DNA of 64,000 bases from Gracilimonas sp965227215 (GCA_965227215.1 OZ245729.1:1178001-1242000); one strand, 5' to 3'. Counted from the stretch's first letter, positions 9,453-17,918 are shown. The notes: generated from the sequence alone by a model not told the origin. Numbers and translations are program-made.

Positions 9453-10352
9453 ATGGGACACTCTCATTCACATTCGCACTCCTCTTCAAAACATGGAAAA
9501 GCATTTGGTATTGGCATTACTTTAAATGCAATCTATGTCGCAGTTGAATTGTTTTACGGATTTGCAGTTGATTCTACCGCATTAATCGCCGACGCTGGCC
9601 ATAATGCCAGTGATGTACTAAGCCTGATCCTGGCTTGGGCAGCGATTTGGGTTGCTGCAAAACGTCCGTCTGGCAAATATACCTATGGTCTTAGAAAAAC
9701 AACTATCATGGCCTCCCTGGTTAATGGTATTTTAATTATCGGTGCTGCAGCACTCATTGCATGGGATGCGATTCAAAAATTCCAAGATCCTGTTGAGATC
9801 CCAGGTAATGTGGTAATGATTGTTGCAGGTATTGGTCTAATTGTAAATACCGGAACCGCCTTCTTGTTTTATAAAGACCAAAAAAGTGATCTGAATATAA
9901 GAGGAGCTTTCCTGCATATGGCAGCAGATGCTGGGGTAACTTTAGGAGTTTTATTAGGAGGGCTGGCTATAAAATATACCGGTGTTACCTGGATAGATCC
10001 TTTATTGGGTCTGATCATTGTTATCGTAATTGTATATGGAGCGTGGGGACTTTTGAGTGATTCTGTTAAGCTAGCTCTGGATGCGGTACCCGAAGATATA
10101 GATCTGGATGAAGTACAAGGTTTTCTTGATAAAATTGAGAGTGTGGAAGATGTCCATGATCTGCATATTTGGGCGATGAGTACAACTGAAACAGCGTTAA
10201 CGGTTCATCTGGTGATGCCCGGAGGATACGAAGATCAGCTATTGTATGATATCAGGGAACAGCTGCACGATGAATTTGAAATAACTCATACTACCATTCA
10301 GATAGAGAGAGAATGGGGGGATGAAGAGTATCGGCCTTATAAAAATGAATAA
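9453..10352 (+). CDS. CDF cation exporter (CzcD/ZitB-like)
   Basis: 299 aa. Cation diffusion facilitator: His-rich cytoplasmic N-terminus (MGHSHSHSHSS), six membrane helices and a C-terminal ferredoxin-like domain (DVHDLHIWAMSTTETALTVHL, about residues 230-250). Site-A residues are visible as H and D of DAGHNASDV (TM2) and HMAAD (TM5). That His-Asp/His-Asp set is typical of Zn/Cd-transporting members, which exchange metal for protons across the inner membrane. It ends the first operon-like block, 33 bp after the methyltransferase. Confidence 0.9.
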   Translation: MGHSHSHSHSSSKHGKAFGIGITLNAIYVAVELFYGFAVDSTALIADAGHNASDVLSLILAWAAIWVAAKRPSGKYTYGLRKTTIMASLVNGILIIGAAALIAWDAIQKFQDPVEIPGNVVMIVAGIGLIVNTGTAFLFYKDQKSDLNIRGAFLHMAADAGVTLGVLLGGLAIKYTGVTWIDPLLGLIIVIVIVYGAWGLLSDSVKLALDAVPEDIDLDEVQGFLDKIESVEDVHDLHIWAMSTTETALTVHLVMPGGYEDQLLYDIREQLHDEFEITHTTIQIEREWGDEEYRPYKNE

Positions 10353-10436
10353 TTTATTAAATAACCAGTTCTAATATTGTAAAGTAGTAGATATGGTTAA
10401 CAAATTTTGCCGTTGGTTCGCCACCTCTAAAAAAAA

Positions 10437-10459
10437 CATGCAAATCAATGATTTGCATG
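10437..10459 (-). terminator. Perfect 9-bp hairpin with T-run on the minus strand
   Basis: CATGCAAAT and ATTTGCATG flank a 5-nt loop. Upstream on the plus strand is an A-run, which on the minus strand is a U-tail, so this looks like an intrinsic terminator for leftward transcription although no leftward gene lies to its right nearby. It may shield the CDF gene from antisense transcription, or be a relic. Confidence 0.45.
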
Positions 10460-10494
10460 AGCTAAGAATACGCCCAAAAGAATGTAAATCTCGC

Positions 10495-10511
10495 TTTAAG
10501 GTTGTTTTAAG
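10495..10511 (+). promoter_or_regulatory. TTTAAG direct-repeat box 2 (Met-rich protein promoter)
   Basis: TTTAAGGTTGTTTTAAG with 11-bp half-site spacing. A -10-like TATGTT lies at 10522-10527. The box ends 59 bp before ATG 10571. Confidence 0.8.
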
Positions 10512-10570
10512 GTACGAGTTGTATGTTTTAGTAGCATAAACAACAATAAAACATAAAACAGGTGTCAATT

Positions 10571-11086
10571 ATGAAACGCTTAACACTTACACTTTCTCTG
10601 ATTCTACTATTTACAGGCATGAGTTTAGCCCAGCAAACGCAGGGAGATATGAATCAGAAAAAACAACAAATGATGGAAATGATGCAGGACTCTACCATGC
10701 GGTCCATGATGATGGAGCAAATGGCAAAAAATCCCGAAATGCGCCGTCAAATGATGAAGCAGATGATGAATTCAGCAAATATGGATCACTCTGCAATGAT
10801 GGATAACATGAAGAACATGCAAGATATGATGAAGAACAATCCTGAGATGAAACAGCGTATGCAAAAACACATGGAAATGATGCAGTCGATGATGGTTGGC
10901 GAACAGATGGATCATTCCAAAATGATGGAACAAATGGGCGATTCATCCATGATGAAAATGCACATGATGTGTATGCAGATGATGCAAGGCGGCATGATGG
11001 ATAAAGATGGTATGATGAATGGACAAGGCAAGATGGAGAACAAGGACGGTATGGAAGGAAGTAACCATCAAAAACATCATAATTAA
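10571..11086 (+). CDS. Met-rich periplasmic protein, probable Cu(I)/Ag(I) sponge
   Basis: 171 aa starting at ATG 10571 (an in-frame GTG at 10562 is less likely). Signal peptide ending SLAQQ, then an almost repeat-like chain of MM, MxxMM and MDHSxM motifs with a few His and one Cys. I count 49 Met, about 29 percent of residues. Met clusters bind Cu(I) and Ag(I) in the periplasm (CusF, CopK, and the Met-rich loop of CueO are known examples), but this protein has no recognisable fold. It heads a transcription unit under its own box; a hairpin terminator follows at 11115. Confidence 0.75.
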   Translation: MKRLTLTLSLILLFTGMSLAQQTQGDMNQKKQQMMEMMQDSTMRSMMMEQMAKNPEMRRQMMKQMMNSANMDHSAMMDNMKNMQDMMKNNPEMKQRMQKHMEMMQSMMVGEQMDHSKMMEQMGDSSMMKMHMMCMQMMQGGMMDKDGMMNGQGKMENKDGMEGSNHQKHHN

Positions 11087-11114
11087 ATAGCCAAAGTAAA
11101 TTCCTAATCGCTTA

Positions 11115-11139
11115 CCCTGGTATTTAAAAAATGCCAGGG
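11115..11139 (+). terminator. Intrinsic terminator after the Met-rich gene
   Basis: CCCTGGTATTT and AAATGCCAGGG form an 11-bp stem with one G-U pair and a minimal A-rich loop, followed by TTTACGTTTTCTC. It separates the Met-rich gene from the DUF2933-like gene and shows that the ATG at 11131, inside the stem, is not the start of the latter. Confidence 0.7.
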
Positions 11140-11196
11140 TTTACGTTTTCTCAGTCTTTAATAAAAATTCTTGCACCATTTTTTGTGGAGGATAAA

Positions 11197-11385
11197 ATGT
11201 CTAAACACTTATTTTGGATGATAATTGGATGTGGAGCTGTAATTTTGTTTCTCTTCATAGCCCCGGCATTTGGTTTGAATAAAGGAATGACAACCGCAAT
11301 AGCAATTGTAGCCATGCTTGCCTGCCATTTATTTATGGCTAGCCATCATCACAAGGAAACCAAGAATCAAGATCATTCTTATTGA
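11197..11385 (+). CDS. Small DUF2933-like membrane protein
   Basis: 62 aa. Start placed at ATG 11197, which has GGAGG 8 bp upstream; the longer frame from 11131 starts inside a terminator stem. Two membrane helices (residues 5-24 and 30-47) and a tail CHLFMASHHHKE. The pattern of a first helix with Cys, a second helix ending in C-x-H-x-x-M, then a His cluster fits DUF2933 proteins, common in copper/silver islands. Role unknown; the His/Met/Cys tail suggests metal contact at the membrane. Confidence 0.6.
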   Translation: MSKHLFWMIIGCGAVILFLFIAPAFGLNKGMTTAIAIVAMLACHLFMASHHHKETKNQDHSY

Positions 11386-11736
11386 TAATTTCTTCTGATA
11401 ATAGCATTGAATCCATTTTGCATACTACCTTCAAGGTGTCTATTTGATGTTACATAACAACCAGGCATGCTTTCAGCTATTTCATTTTTTCATATAGCTT
11501 CATTTTCTGATACTTCTACAATCATAAAGAAAATTCTTGAGCCCAAAATGGACGTCCTGAACATTGACAGTTTCGTCACTGAGGTTTCATATAAATCACC
11601 TGCGATCGTCTATAGATATATTCCCGAATCCCAAATGTGATCGTTGCAACTAACCATTTTATCTGTCATCGAGGTCAAAATTTAGCGGCCTAGTTATTGC
11701 TCCCTCTGAATAAACCTGTAAAATTTGCTTTTCCAA
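11386..11736. other. Non-coding gap before box 3
   Basis: About 350 bp. One short frame (11467-11640, 57 codons, ATG start) can be read but has no ribosome site or recognisable family. I see no IS ends, RNA gene or clear pseudogene here. Confidence 0.4.
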
Positions 11737-11753
11737 TTTAAGGTTGTTTTAAG
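11737..11753 (+). promoter_or_regulatory. TTTAAG direct-repeat box 3 (SHOCT-GAPDH operon promoter)
   Basis: TTTAAGGTTGTTTTAAG, identical to box 2. A -10-like TACTTT lies at 11765-11770. The box ends 84 bp before ATG 11838. Confidence 0.8.
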
Positions 11754-11837
11754 CCCTTTAGTAGTACTTTAGGTCTAGAAACATCACAGGTCTATAATAA
11801 AATCTTTGTAGACATAACTTAACCCAAAGGTATAATT

Positions 11838-12053
11838 ATGTATTTCGATCATCATTTTATAGGCATGCACTGGATCTGGTGGCTTATTATCACTGCCATT
11901 ATCTTGCTGGTGGTATTCGATATTATTCCCTACCGATCCCGAATAGAGCCAGAAGAAGATCCACTTGATATTCTAAAAAAACGATTCGCCCGGGGCGAGA
12001 TTGAAAGGGAAGAATTTGAAGAACGCAAACAGGTGTTAGAACAGAGCAAATAA
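11838..12053 (+). CDS. Small membrane protein with SHOCT domain, copy 1
   Basis: 71 aa: His-rich N-terminus (MYFDHHFIGMHW), one membrane helix (residues 12-29), then a SHOCT motif (DPLDILKKRFARGEIEREEFEERKQVL, residues 42-68). SHOCT is a short C-terminal oligomerisation-type helix pair found on many small membrane proteins. First gene after box 3 and 17 bp before GAPDH. The same arrangement (box, then SHOCT) recurs at 19690. Confidence 0.8.
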   Translation: MYFDHHFIGMHWIWWLIITAIILLVVFDIIPYRSRIEPEEDPLDILKKRFARGEIEREEFEERKQVLEQSK

Positions 12054-12070
12054 CATAACGGAATTCAATA

Positions 12071-13099
12071 ATGAAAAAAACTAAAGTAGCAGTAAACGGA
12101 TACGGAGTCATTGGAAAGCGGGTGGCCGAAGCGGTAGCCCTGCAGGATGATATGGAACTTGTGGGCATCGGTGATGTGGCCGCTGACTGGAGAATAAAGG
12201 CAGCAGCAAAAAAATATGACGTATTTGCCAATACGGAAGAAGGACGCAAGGCGATGGGTAACCAGAAAATTGAGGTGTCAGGAGATCTTGATGACCTGCT
12301 GGACGCTGCCGATGTAGTGGTAGATTGTGCTCCCAAAAAATTCGGTGCCCAAAATGCGGAAAAATACAGACGGGCAGGAGTGAAATTTATAGTGCAGGGT
12401 GGGGAAAAACACGAGACTGCCAGCCATTCTTTCAGCGCAGAAAATAATTACGCCTCGGCACTGGGACGAGATGCCACCCGGGTGGTTTCCTGTAACACCA
12501 CTTCGATTGTTCGAACGCTGAGTGCATTAAAACGAGCGGGACTGCTCAAAAAAGCACGTGGCACCCTGCTGCGCCGGGCCACCGACCCGTGGGAAAGCCA
12601 CAAAAACGGCATCATGAATACGTTAGTGCCCGAGCCGGAGATCCCCAGTCACCAGGGACCTGATGCTCAGAGTGTAGATCCGGAGCTCGATGTGTTAACT
12701 GCAGCGGTAAAAGTACCGGAGACCCTGAGCCACCTACACTATTGGACGGTTCAATTGACGAAACAGACCTCTAAGAAGGAAGTGCTGAACGCCTTCGCCA
12801 CCTCCACCCGAACTGCTTTTATTAATATGAGTGACGATCTTTCGGCCAATAATGCTGTTAAGGAACTGATGCTTGACCTTGGACGTCCCCACGGCGATAT
12901 GTACGAAGTGGCGATCTGGGAGGATATGCTCAAAGTGGAGGGTGATGAGTTATACTACGCCTATCTGGTTGACAATCAGGCTATTGTAATACCTGAAACA
13001 ATCGATGCCATCCGTGCGCTTACAGAAATGGAAACAGATCCACAAAAATCCATCGACAAAACAAACCAGTCGCTGGGTATTACCCAACGGTTTATTTAA
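12071..13099 (+). CDS. Type II (archaeal-type) glyceraldehyde-3-phosphate dehydrogenase
   Basis: 342 aa. Nucleotide-binding VNGYGVIGKRVAEAV at residues 8-22 and active-site SCNTTSIVR with Cys141. The archaeal gap2 family has this SCNTT signature; ordinary bacterial GapA has SCTTNCLAP. Reaction: glyceraldehyde 3-phosphate + NAD(P)+ + phosphate to 1,3-bisphosphoglycerate. It is unusual to find it in a metal island. Copper and Hg(II) attack the thiol of normal GapA, so an inducible replacement enzyme is one explanation. The arsenate-linked ArsJ/GAPDH pair uses the bacterial type and an adjacent transporter, so it is a weaker fit. Confidence 0.88.
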   Translation: MKKTKVAVNGYGVIGKRVAEAVALQDDMELVGIGDVAADWRIKAAAKKYDVFANTEEGRKAMGNQKIEVSGDLDDLLDAADVVVDCAPKKFGAQNAEKYRRAGVKFIVQGGEKHETASHSFSAENNYASALGRDATRVVSCNTTSIVRTLSALKRAGLLKKARGTLLRRATDPWESHKNGIMNTLVPEPEIPSHQGPDAQSVDPELDVLTAAVKVPETLSHLHYWTVQLTKQTSKKEVLNAFATSTRTAFINMSDDLSANNAVKELMLDLGRPHGDMYEVAIWEDMLKVEGDELYYAYLVDNQAIVIPETIDAIRALTEMETDPQKSIDKTNQSLGITQRFI

Positions 13100-13136
13100 C
13101 GAATGCACACAACTATTAAAATAGAGAAATTGCAAA

Positions 13137-13808
13137 ATGGAAAGAGGAATTGAACACTCCGGTGCCTGGATCATCGCACTTTTTGTGATCGTTTTTGCTT
13201 CCTGGCTTTTGTACAAATATATGGCTCCAAAAACCTGGCGAGAATGGGTGGGTGCCGGGCTGATTCAGGGCTTTATCATTGCCCTGTATGCAGAAATGTA
13301 CGGATTTCCACTTACCATTTATCTGATGGTCCGGTTTTTGGGATTGGATAGTGGTAGTAGCGGCCTAAACGCTAATCTATGGTCCACCTTGGTGGGGGTT
13401 GGCGAAACCGGGATGATGATCTCAATGATTGTGGGCTATGCCCTGCTATTTATTGGATTCGGCATTTTTATCCAGGGCTGGCGTCAGCTGTATCGTGCCA
13501 AGGAGGAGGGCCGGCTGGCCAAGGATGGATTGTACGGTTTGGTTCGGCATCCGCAATACACGGGATTGTTTATAGGACTATTTGGCGAAGGAGTTATTCA
13601 TTGGCCAACCATATTCTCGGTAGGCCTGTTTCCGGTTATTGTTATCGCTTATGTCCTGCTTGCCAAACGGGAAGAAAAGAAAGTGATCGAAGAATTCGGA
13701 GAGGAATATCTTGAATATAAGCGAAAGGTTCCGGCCTTTCTTCCGATAAAAGGTAAATGGAAGCAGTTTATTCAAGGGACAACTACTGATCAAAATAAAC
13801 TTCCTTAA
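13137..13808 (+). CDS. Isoprenylcysteine/phospholipid methyltransferase-family membrane protein
   Basis: 223 aa with about five membrane helices and the ICMT/PEMT C-terminal signature: GLYGLVRHPQYTGLFI (about residues 135-150) and EEFGEEYLEYKRKVPAFLP (about 186-204). The family uses SAM at the membrane; many bacterial members have no known substrate and occur beside metal genes. It lies 37 bp after GAPDH in the box 3 transcript. N-terminal residues 1-60 are less typical of the family. Confidence 0.75.
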   Translation: MERGIEHSGAWIIALFVIVFASWLLYKYMAPKTWREWVGAGLIQGFIIALYAEMYGFPLTIYLMVRFLGLDSGSSGLNANLWSTLVGVGETGMMISMIVGYALLFIGFGIFIQGWRQLYRAKEEGRLAKDGLYGLVRHPQYTGLFIGLFGEGVIHWPTIFSVGLFPVIVIAYVLLAKREEKKVIEEFGEEYLEYKRKVPAFLPIKGKWKQFIQGTTTDQNKLP

Positions 13809-13840
13809 ATAAAATTTTCATACCAACAAAAGCGAATGTA

Positions 13841-14164
13841 ATGCTAAAGAAAAGACAAACAAAAAAGAGCCCGACACTTATAATATATTGTGAGGGTTGG
13901 TGCAACCATCTTCGCAAAATAGCAAATGCCCTCATGGAAAAGAATATCTCATTCAAATATGTTGACTTAAGATTTGATAAACCAATGTTCGAAAAGTTAT
14001 CATCAAAAATAGGTTCACCATTACCCCTACCAATACTGGAAATTAATGGTACCTATTTTAAAAAACCGGCTTATGTAACTATCACTAAATTGCTTAAACA
14101 GAGTAAATGGGAGAATAGTATTGATAAATTACTCTATGGCTCGTCGCCAAACCAAAAGGTTTAA
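13841..14164 (+). CDS. Glutaredoxin-like protein with a single active-site Cys
   Basis: 107 aa. Thioredoxin-fold pattern: LIIYCEGWCNHLRKIANAL (residues 13-31), KYVDLRFD, then a LPLPILEINGTYF cis-Pro region. The usual CPxC/CPYC motif is replaced by WCNHL, leaving one nucleophilic Cys plus an earlier Cys, so it may be a monothiol glutaredoxin or a metal-binding relative. Last gene of the box 3 block. The basic N-terminus (KKRQTKK) shows no signal peptide, so it is cytoplasmic. The gap 14165-14420 to the next gene is empty. Confidence 0.55.
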   Translation: MLKKRQTKKSPTLIIYCEGWCNHLRKIANALMEKNISFKYVDLRFDKPMFEKLSSKIGSPLPLPILEINGTYFKKPAYVTITKLLKQSKWENSIDKLLYGSSPNQKV

Positions 14165-14420
14165 GGTTGTTATGCTTCACAAATTTACAAATAACAATCT
14201 AGTATTAAGTAACGCATCCCTTTACTTACGTAATTAATGTTTAAAAACCTGCTTGGCTCTATAAAGATCAGAAATCAAATCTTTGATTTTATCACAACCA
14301 TTGAAAAAGTTGCATATTTCACGATTTCAAAATGATCCAACAAAGTTCTTATTATCTCAAACCTTAAAATTTAATAGAGCTATGGCAAACAGTTAAAAAA
14401 TCGAAGTAGAATAATTCTTA

Positions 14421-15005
14421 TTAACCATAAATAATTTTATCTAGTGACACCCTATAGTTGTAATCTAAATCGCTGTAACTTTTAATGTCCATTTTTAATC
14501 GTTGTTCAAAATCAAGAGATAATTCTTCATAACTACCATATCCCAACTCTTCAACAATGCATCGAACTGATAGGGTTTTGTAAGAAATCAATTCTTTAGC
14601 CCGTTCAAACCGAAGGGTGTTGAAATATTCATGAATTGAGCACTCACATTCAGATAAAAATTGTTTGTCCAGTTTTTCGTATTCAACCTGCATAAATAAC
14701 TCCAGATATTCAGAATAAGAATCAACCCATTTTATGGTTGTATTAAAGTATAGTAACCGAATGAGTAATATCTTTACTTTTTCAACCGTCCGAGCTTCTT
14801 CAGAGATTAGCAGATCAAAACCAACTTCTTTCAGTCGTTCTGTGATTTGTTGAAGTATAGCATCTTGTGGCTTATTAATTACAGCGTGTCCTAATTCAAC
14901 AGCCTGCACGGTGCACCCCAATTGTAACAGCGATTGCCTCACTACAAGTATGCACTGTGGGCAGACCATATTTTTTATAAATATTACATATTTGCCGTTA
15001 TTCAT
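14421..15005 (-). CDS. HMA-like / AraC-type metal regulator
   Basis: 194 aa. N-terminal HMA-like fold with the metal motif MVCPQC at residues 13-18 in a KNMVCPQCILVVRQSLLQLG context. The C-terminal half (residues 110-190) matches the AraC helix-turn-helix pattern (IHEYFNTLRFERAKELI, CIVEELGYGSYEELSLDFEQRLKM). This domain pair is a known Bacteroidota regulator associated with metal genes; Cys14/Cys17 would sense Cu(I) or another thiophilic ion. Transcribed leftward from a region shared with the MFS gene, under minus-strand box 4. The HTH looks less conserved than usual, so DNA binding is likely but not certain. Confidence 0.75.
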   Translation of the reverse strand: MNNGKYVIFIKNMVCPQCILVVRQSLLQLGCTVQAVELGHAVINKPQDAILQQITERLKEVGFDLLISEEARTVEKVKILLIRLLYFNTTIKWVDSYSEYLELFMQVEYEKLDKQFLSECECSIHEYFNTLRFERAKELISYKTLSVRCIVEELGYGSYEELSLDFEQRLKMDIKSYSDLDYNYRVSLDKIIYG

Positions 15006-15071
15006 AAATATTCTCCATATTTTTTAGGTGAATACACATTAGCACAACCACTAAAAAATAGACAAATAAGC

Positions 15072-15088
15072 CTTAAATAAACCTTAAA
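15072..15088 (-). promoter_or_regulatory. TTTAAG direct-repeat box 4, minus strand (HMA-AraC promoter)
   Basis: Read on the minus strand: TTTAAGGTTTATTTAAG, half-sites 11 bp apart. It ends 66 bp before ATG 15005 in the reading direction. The only minus-strand copy, and it fits the only leftward gene that would need it. It sits back to back with box 5. Confidence 0.78.
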
Positions 15089-15188
15089 TCATCTGCATAT
15101 TTTTATCGTCAGGTAACTCTTTTTAAAACAGGGAATATAAAACAAACCATAAAAAATTTTTGCTTATTGTTGATACTACTTTAGCCCT

Positions 15189-15205
15189 TTTAAGCTTCTC
15201 TTAAG
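15189..15205 (+). promoter_or_regulatory. TTTAAG direct-repeat box 5 (MFS promoter)
   Basis: TTTAAGCTTCTCTTAAG; the second half-site has one C for T. A -10-like TATATT lies at 15217-15222. The box ends 54 bp before ATG 15260. Confidence 0.75.
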
Positions 15206-15259
15206 GATGACGGTTATATATTTGCCGGAAATATCTATAGTAAAATAAACTCCGGCTGG

Positions 15260-16483
15260 ATGAAGAAAAAAGAGATCGGTATCCTGTTGTTCTGTCTGTT
15301 CCTAGTGATGATCGGCTACGGACTAACATTGCCCATTCTCCCTTTTTTAGTAGAAAAAGCAGCAGATTCAAACGAACTGCTTGGCTTTTCCTCGGCTATT
15401 CATGTAGGATTGATGACCGGTATCTTTCCATTGATGCAATTTCTTTCAGCTCCGTATTGGGGGAGCTTGTCAGACCGAATAGGCCGATCTCCGGTACTTG
15501 CAGCAGGCATGGGCGGTTATGCCCTCTCCCTGATCCTGTTTGGATGGACCGATGACCTGGCTATATTGTATATACTCCGGATAGTCGGAGGCTTGTTTTC
15601 GGCAGCCGTACTACCCACGGTTAATTCCTGGGTTACGGACCTAAGCTCGATAAGAAACAGAGGCAAGGTACTGGCGTGGACAGGTGGAGGAGCCAGCCTG
15701 GGGGTGATCTTCGGTCCGGTCTTGAGCTCCTTCTTTATGAATGTTGACTGGTTTGAAGGGTGGGCATGGGGACTGTTTTCTGCAAATGCCTACACAGCTC
15801 CCTTTTTGATTGCCGGTGGGTTTTCACTGTTGGCCCTGGTGGCTGTATTGTTGTGGCTGCCTCGCAAACGCCCACTCATTGACAGCATCAGTTATCCTCA
15901 GGGAAAAATAAATACATGGAATATGGTATATGGTGAGATGCTCCCGATACTAATCTACGCCATTATTGCCCAGGGAGCGCTCTCTATGTTTGAAAGCACC
16001 TTTGCCCTGCACGCGCACCAGATCCTGGGATATAGTGTCCTGGAAATGGGATATATCTTTATGGCCTGTGCACTCGGAATGAGTATCAGCCAGGTCGGTT
16101 TAACAGGTTCTCTGATTGATCGCTGGGGAGAGTACCGTCTGCTACCTGTAGGATACTTTTTTATAGGCCTGTCTCTGTTTTTGTTGATGTTTGTAAATAG
16201 CTTTGCGCTTATCATTGCGGTTGTAAGCATTCTAGCGTTGGGGATGGCACTGGTAACCCCCGGCCTGGCCTCTCTTACAAGTAAAATCAGTAACCACAGG
16301 GTCGGTGAACGAATGGGCCTGCTGGCATCCGTAAGCAGCCTGGGGCTTGCTGCTGGGTCATTTTTGGGAGCAGGCCTGTATGCATTGAATATTCACCTGC
16401 CCTATTTCTCGTTTTCCCTCGCTATATTAATCCTTCCTGTGTACATCATCAAACGATACCTGAGGCAGGAAGTCAGCCCATAA
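15260..16483 (+). CDS. MFS efflux transporter, DHA1/TetA-like
   Basis: 407 aa with 12 predicted membrane helices. Motif A GSLSDRIGRSPVL at residues 68-80, and a motif C-like GGGASLGVIFGPVLSSFF at the fifth helix. The family exports drugs or small molecules by proton antiport. The resemblance is to TetA-type carriers, but tetracycline as substrate is not supported. Control by box 5 and the divergent HMA-AraC regulator point to induction by metal. It could export a siderophore or metallophore, which is speculation. Single-gene unit. Confidence 0.8.
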   Translation: MKKKEIGILLFCLFLVMIGYGLTLPILPFLVEKAADSNELLGFSSAIHVGLMTGIFPLMQFLSAPYWGSLSDRIGRSPVLAAGMGGYALSLILFGWTDDLAILYILRIVGGLFSAAVLPTVNSWVTDLSSIRNRGKVLAWTGGGASLGVIFGPVLSSFFMNVDWFEGWAWGLFSANAYTAPFLIAGGFSLLALVAVLLWLPRKRPLIDSISYPQGKINTWNMVYGEMLPILIYAIIAQGALSMFESTFALHAHQILGYSVLEMGYIFMACALGMSISQVGLTGSLIDRWGEYRLLPVGYFFIGLSLFLLMFVNSFALIIAVVSILALGMALVTPGLASLTSKISNHRVGERMGLLASVSSLGLAAGSFLGAGLYALNIHLPYFSFSLAILILPVYIIKRYLRQEVSP

Positions 16484-16514
16484 TAATTGGCTCGCCTCTG
16501 TGGCACCTGCAAGA

Positions 16515-16531
16515 TTTAAGCTTCTTTTAAG
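16515..16531 (+). promoter_or_regulatory. TTTAAG direct-repeat box 6 (cfa promoter)
   Basis: TTTAAGCTTCTTTTAAG. A -10-like TATTCT lies at 16543-16548. The box ends 91 bp before ATG 16623. The core is identical to box 8. Confidence 0.8.
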
Positions 16532-16622
16532 CCAACCTGTTGTATTCTATCCTTGGAGAAGGCTTACGTTTTTATTATCCCGGAAATAGCTCTTTAAACC
16601 GTTTAAGATAGAGGAGACGGTC

Positions 16623-17753
16623 ATGAATCACATTATTAAAAAGATAAAAGTTGAGTTGGAATCAGCCGATATTCAAATTGATGGATCTAAGCCGTGGGAC
16701 ATACAGGTCAAAGACAGCCGTCTTTTTAACCGGATATTACGCCAGGGTTCACTTGGACTGGGAGAAGGTTATATAGATGGCTGGTGGGAGGCCAAAGCGC
16801 TTGATGAGTTTTTTACACGGGTATTAAGGGCCGGGCTGGAGAAAAGAGTCTACGGCAAACCGGCTATGATATTCGAAAATTTGAAGTCTCTGCTGACCAA
16901 CCGCCAAAGCAAAGATAAAGCCCACGAAATAGGCGAGCATCATTACGATATTGGCAACGATCTGTACATAGCCATGCTGGATACACGCATGGTCTATACC
17001 TGTGGCTACTGGCAGCAGGCCAAATCGCTGGACGAAGCCCAGGAAGCCAAACTGGACCTTGTATGTAAAAAAATTAGTTTGCAGCCTGGCCAGCGCGTGC
17101 TGGATATTGGTTGCGGTTGGGGTAGTTTTGCTAAATATGCTGCCGAAGTCTATGGGGCAGAGGTTGTAGGTATTACGATTTCCAACGAACAGGTGGAACT
17201 TGGAAGAGAGCGATGCAAGGGCCTACCTGTGGAAATACGGTTTCAGGATTATCGAGAGGTTAACGAACCGTTCGATCACATTGTCTCACTTGGAATGATC
17301 GAACATGTCGGCAGCAAAAACTATCGTACCTATATGCAAACCGTTCACCGGTGTTTAAAAGATGAGGGAAGATTTATTCTGCATACAATTGGAAGCAATG
17401 AGTCGGTTCGTACTACCGATCCATGGATTGAAAAATATATTTTTCCGAATTCACAACTTCCATCCGCCCGGCAGCTCTCCTTGGCGGCTGAAGGATTGTT
17501 CGTGATGGAAGACTGGCAGAACTTCGGTGCCCATTACGACAAAACCCTGATGACCTGGTATCAAAATTTCGAAGAGCACTGGGATGAGCTGAAATCAAAC
17601 TATTCCGAACGGTTTTACCGGATGTGGAAATATTATCTGCTTAGCTGTGCTGGCAGCTTTCGAGCACGCAAAAACCAACTCTGGCAGATCGTATTTACCA
17701 AACAAGGTATTCCTGATGGATTTACGGCTCCACGCTACCGAACTAATAAGTAA
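16623..17753 (+). CDS. cfa: Cyclopropane-fatty-acyl-phospholipid synthase
   Basis: 376 aa. Adds a methylene from SAM across the double bond of unsaturated acyl chains in membrane lipid. Seen: GSLGLGEGYIDGWWEAKALDEFF near residue 42-64, EHHYDIGNDLYIAMLD near 104-119, SAM motif VLDIGCGWGSFAKYAAE near 159-175, and IEHVG with the C-terminal CFA domain (FRARKNQLWQIVFTK). Full length for the family. Own promoter with box 6. Cyclopropane lipids lower membrane permeability to protons and oxidants, which fits a metal-stress regulon. A 240-bp gap follows, holding box 7. Confidence 0.93.
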   Translation: MNHIIKKIKVELESADIQIDGSKPWDIQVKDSRLFNRILRQGSLGLGEGYIDGWWEAKALDEFFTRVLRAGLEKRVYGKPAMIFENLKSLLTNRQSKDKAHEIGEHHYDIGNDLYIAMLDTRMVYTCGYWQQAKSLDEAQEAKLDLVCKKISLQPGQRVLDIGCGWGSFAKYAAEVYGAEVVGITISNEQVELGRERCKGLPVEIRFQDYREVNEPFDHIVSLGMIEHVGSKNYRTYMQTVHRCLKDEGRFILHTIGSNESVRTTDPWIEKYIFPNSQLPSARQLSLAAEGLFVMEDWQNFGAHYDKTLMTWYQNFEEHWDELKSNYSERFYRMWKYYLLSCAGSFRARKNQLWQIVFTKQGIPDGFTAPRYRTNK

Positions 17754-17918
17754 AGCTCAGTAAATAGAATGGTAAGACAACGTAAGCGGTTTTTGGGGAT
17801 AAATGGAATTATTGTTGGATAATTTTCTTGGCAGGACTAAAACGAAGCTCAGTTTTTTTGGTATAAGACAAAGTCGAGAAGATACATTCCATGAGAAACA
17901 TTCATGAAACCTGATTTC

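Noticed and set aside
14160..14176. TTTAAGGTTGTTATGCT near the stop of the glutaredoxin-like gene
   Set aside because: Second half-site is degenerate and no gene starts downstream on that strand.
12071..16483. ArsJ/GAPDH arsenate resistance pair
   Set aside because: The GAPDH is the archaeal type and the MFS gene is 3 kb away with its own promoter; no arsenate genes nearby.
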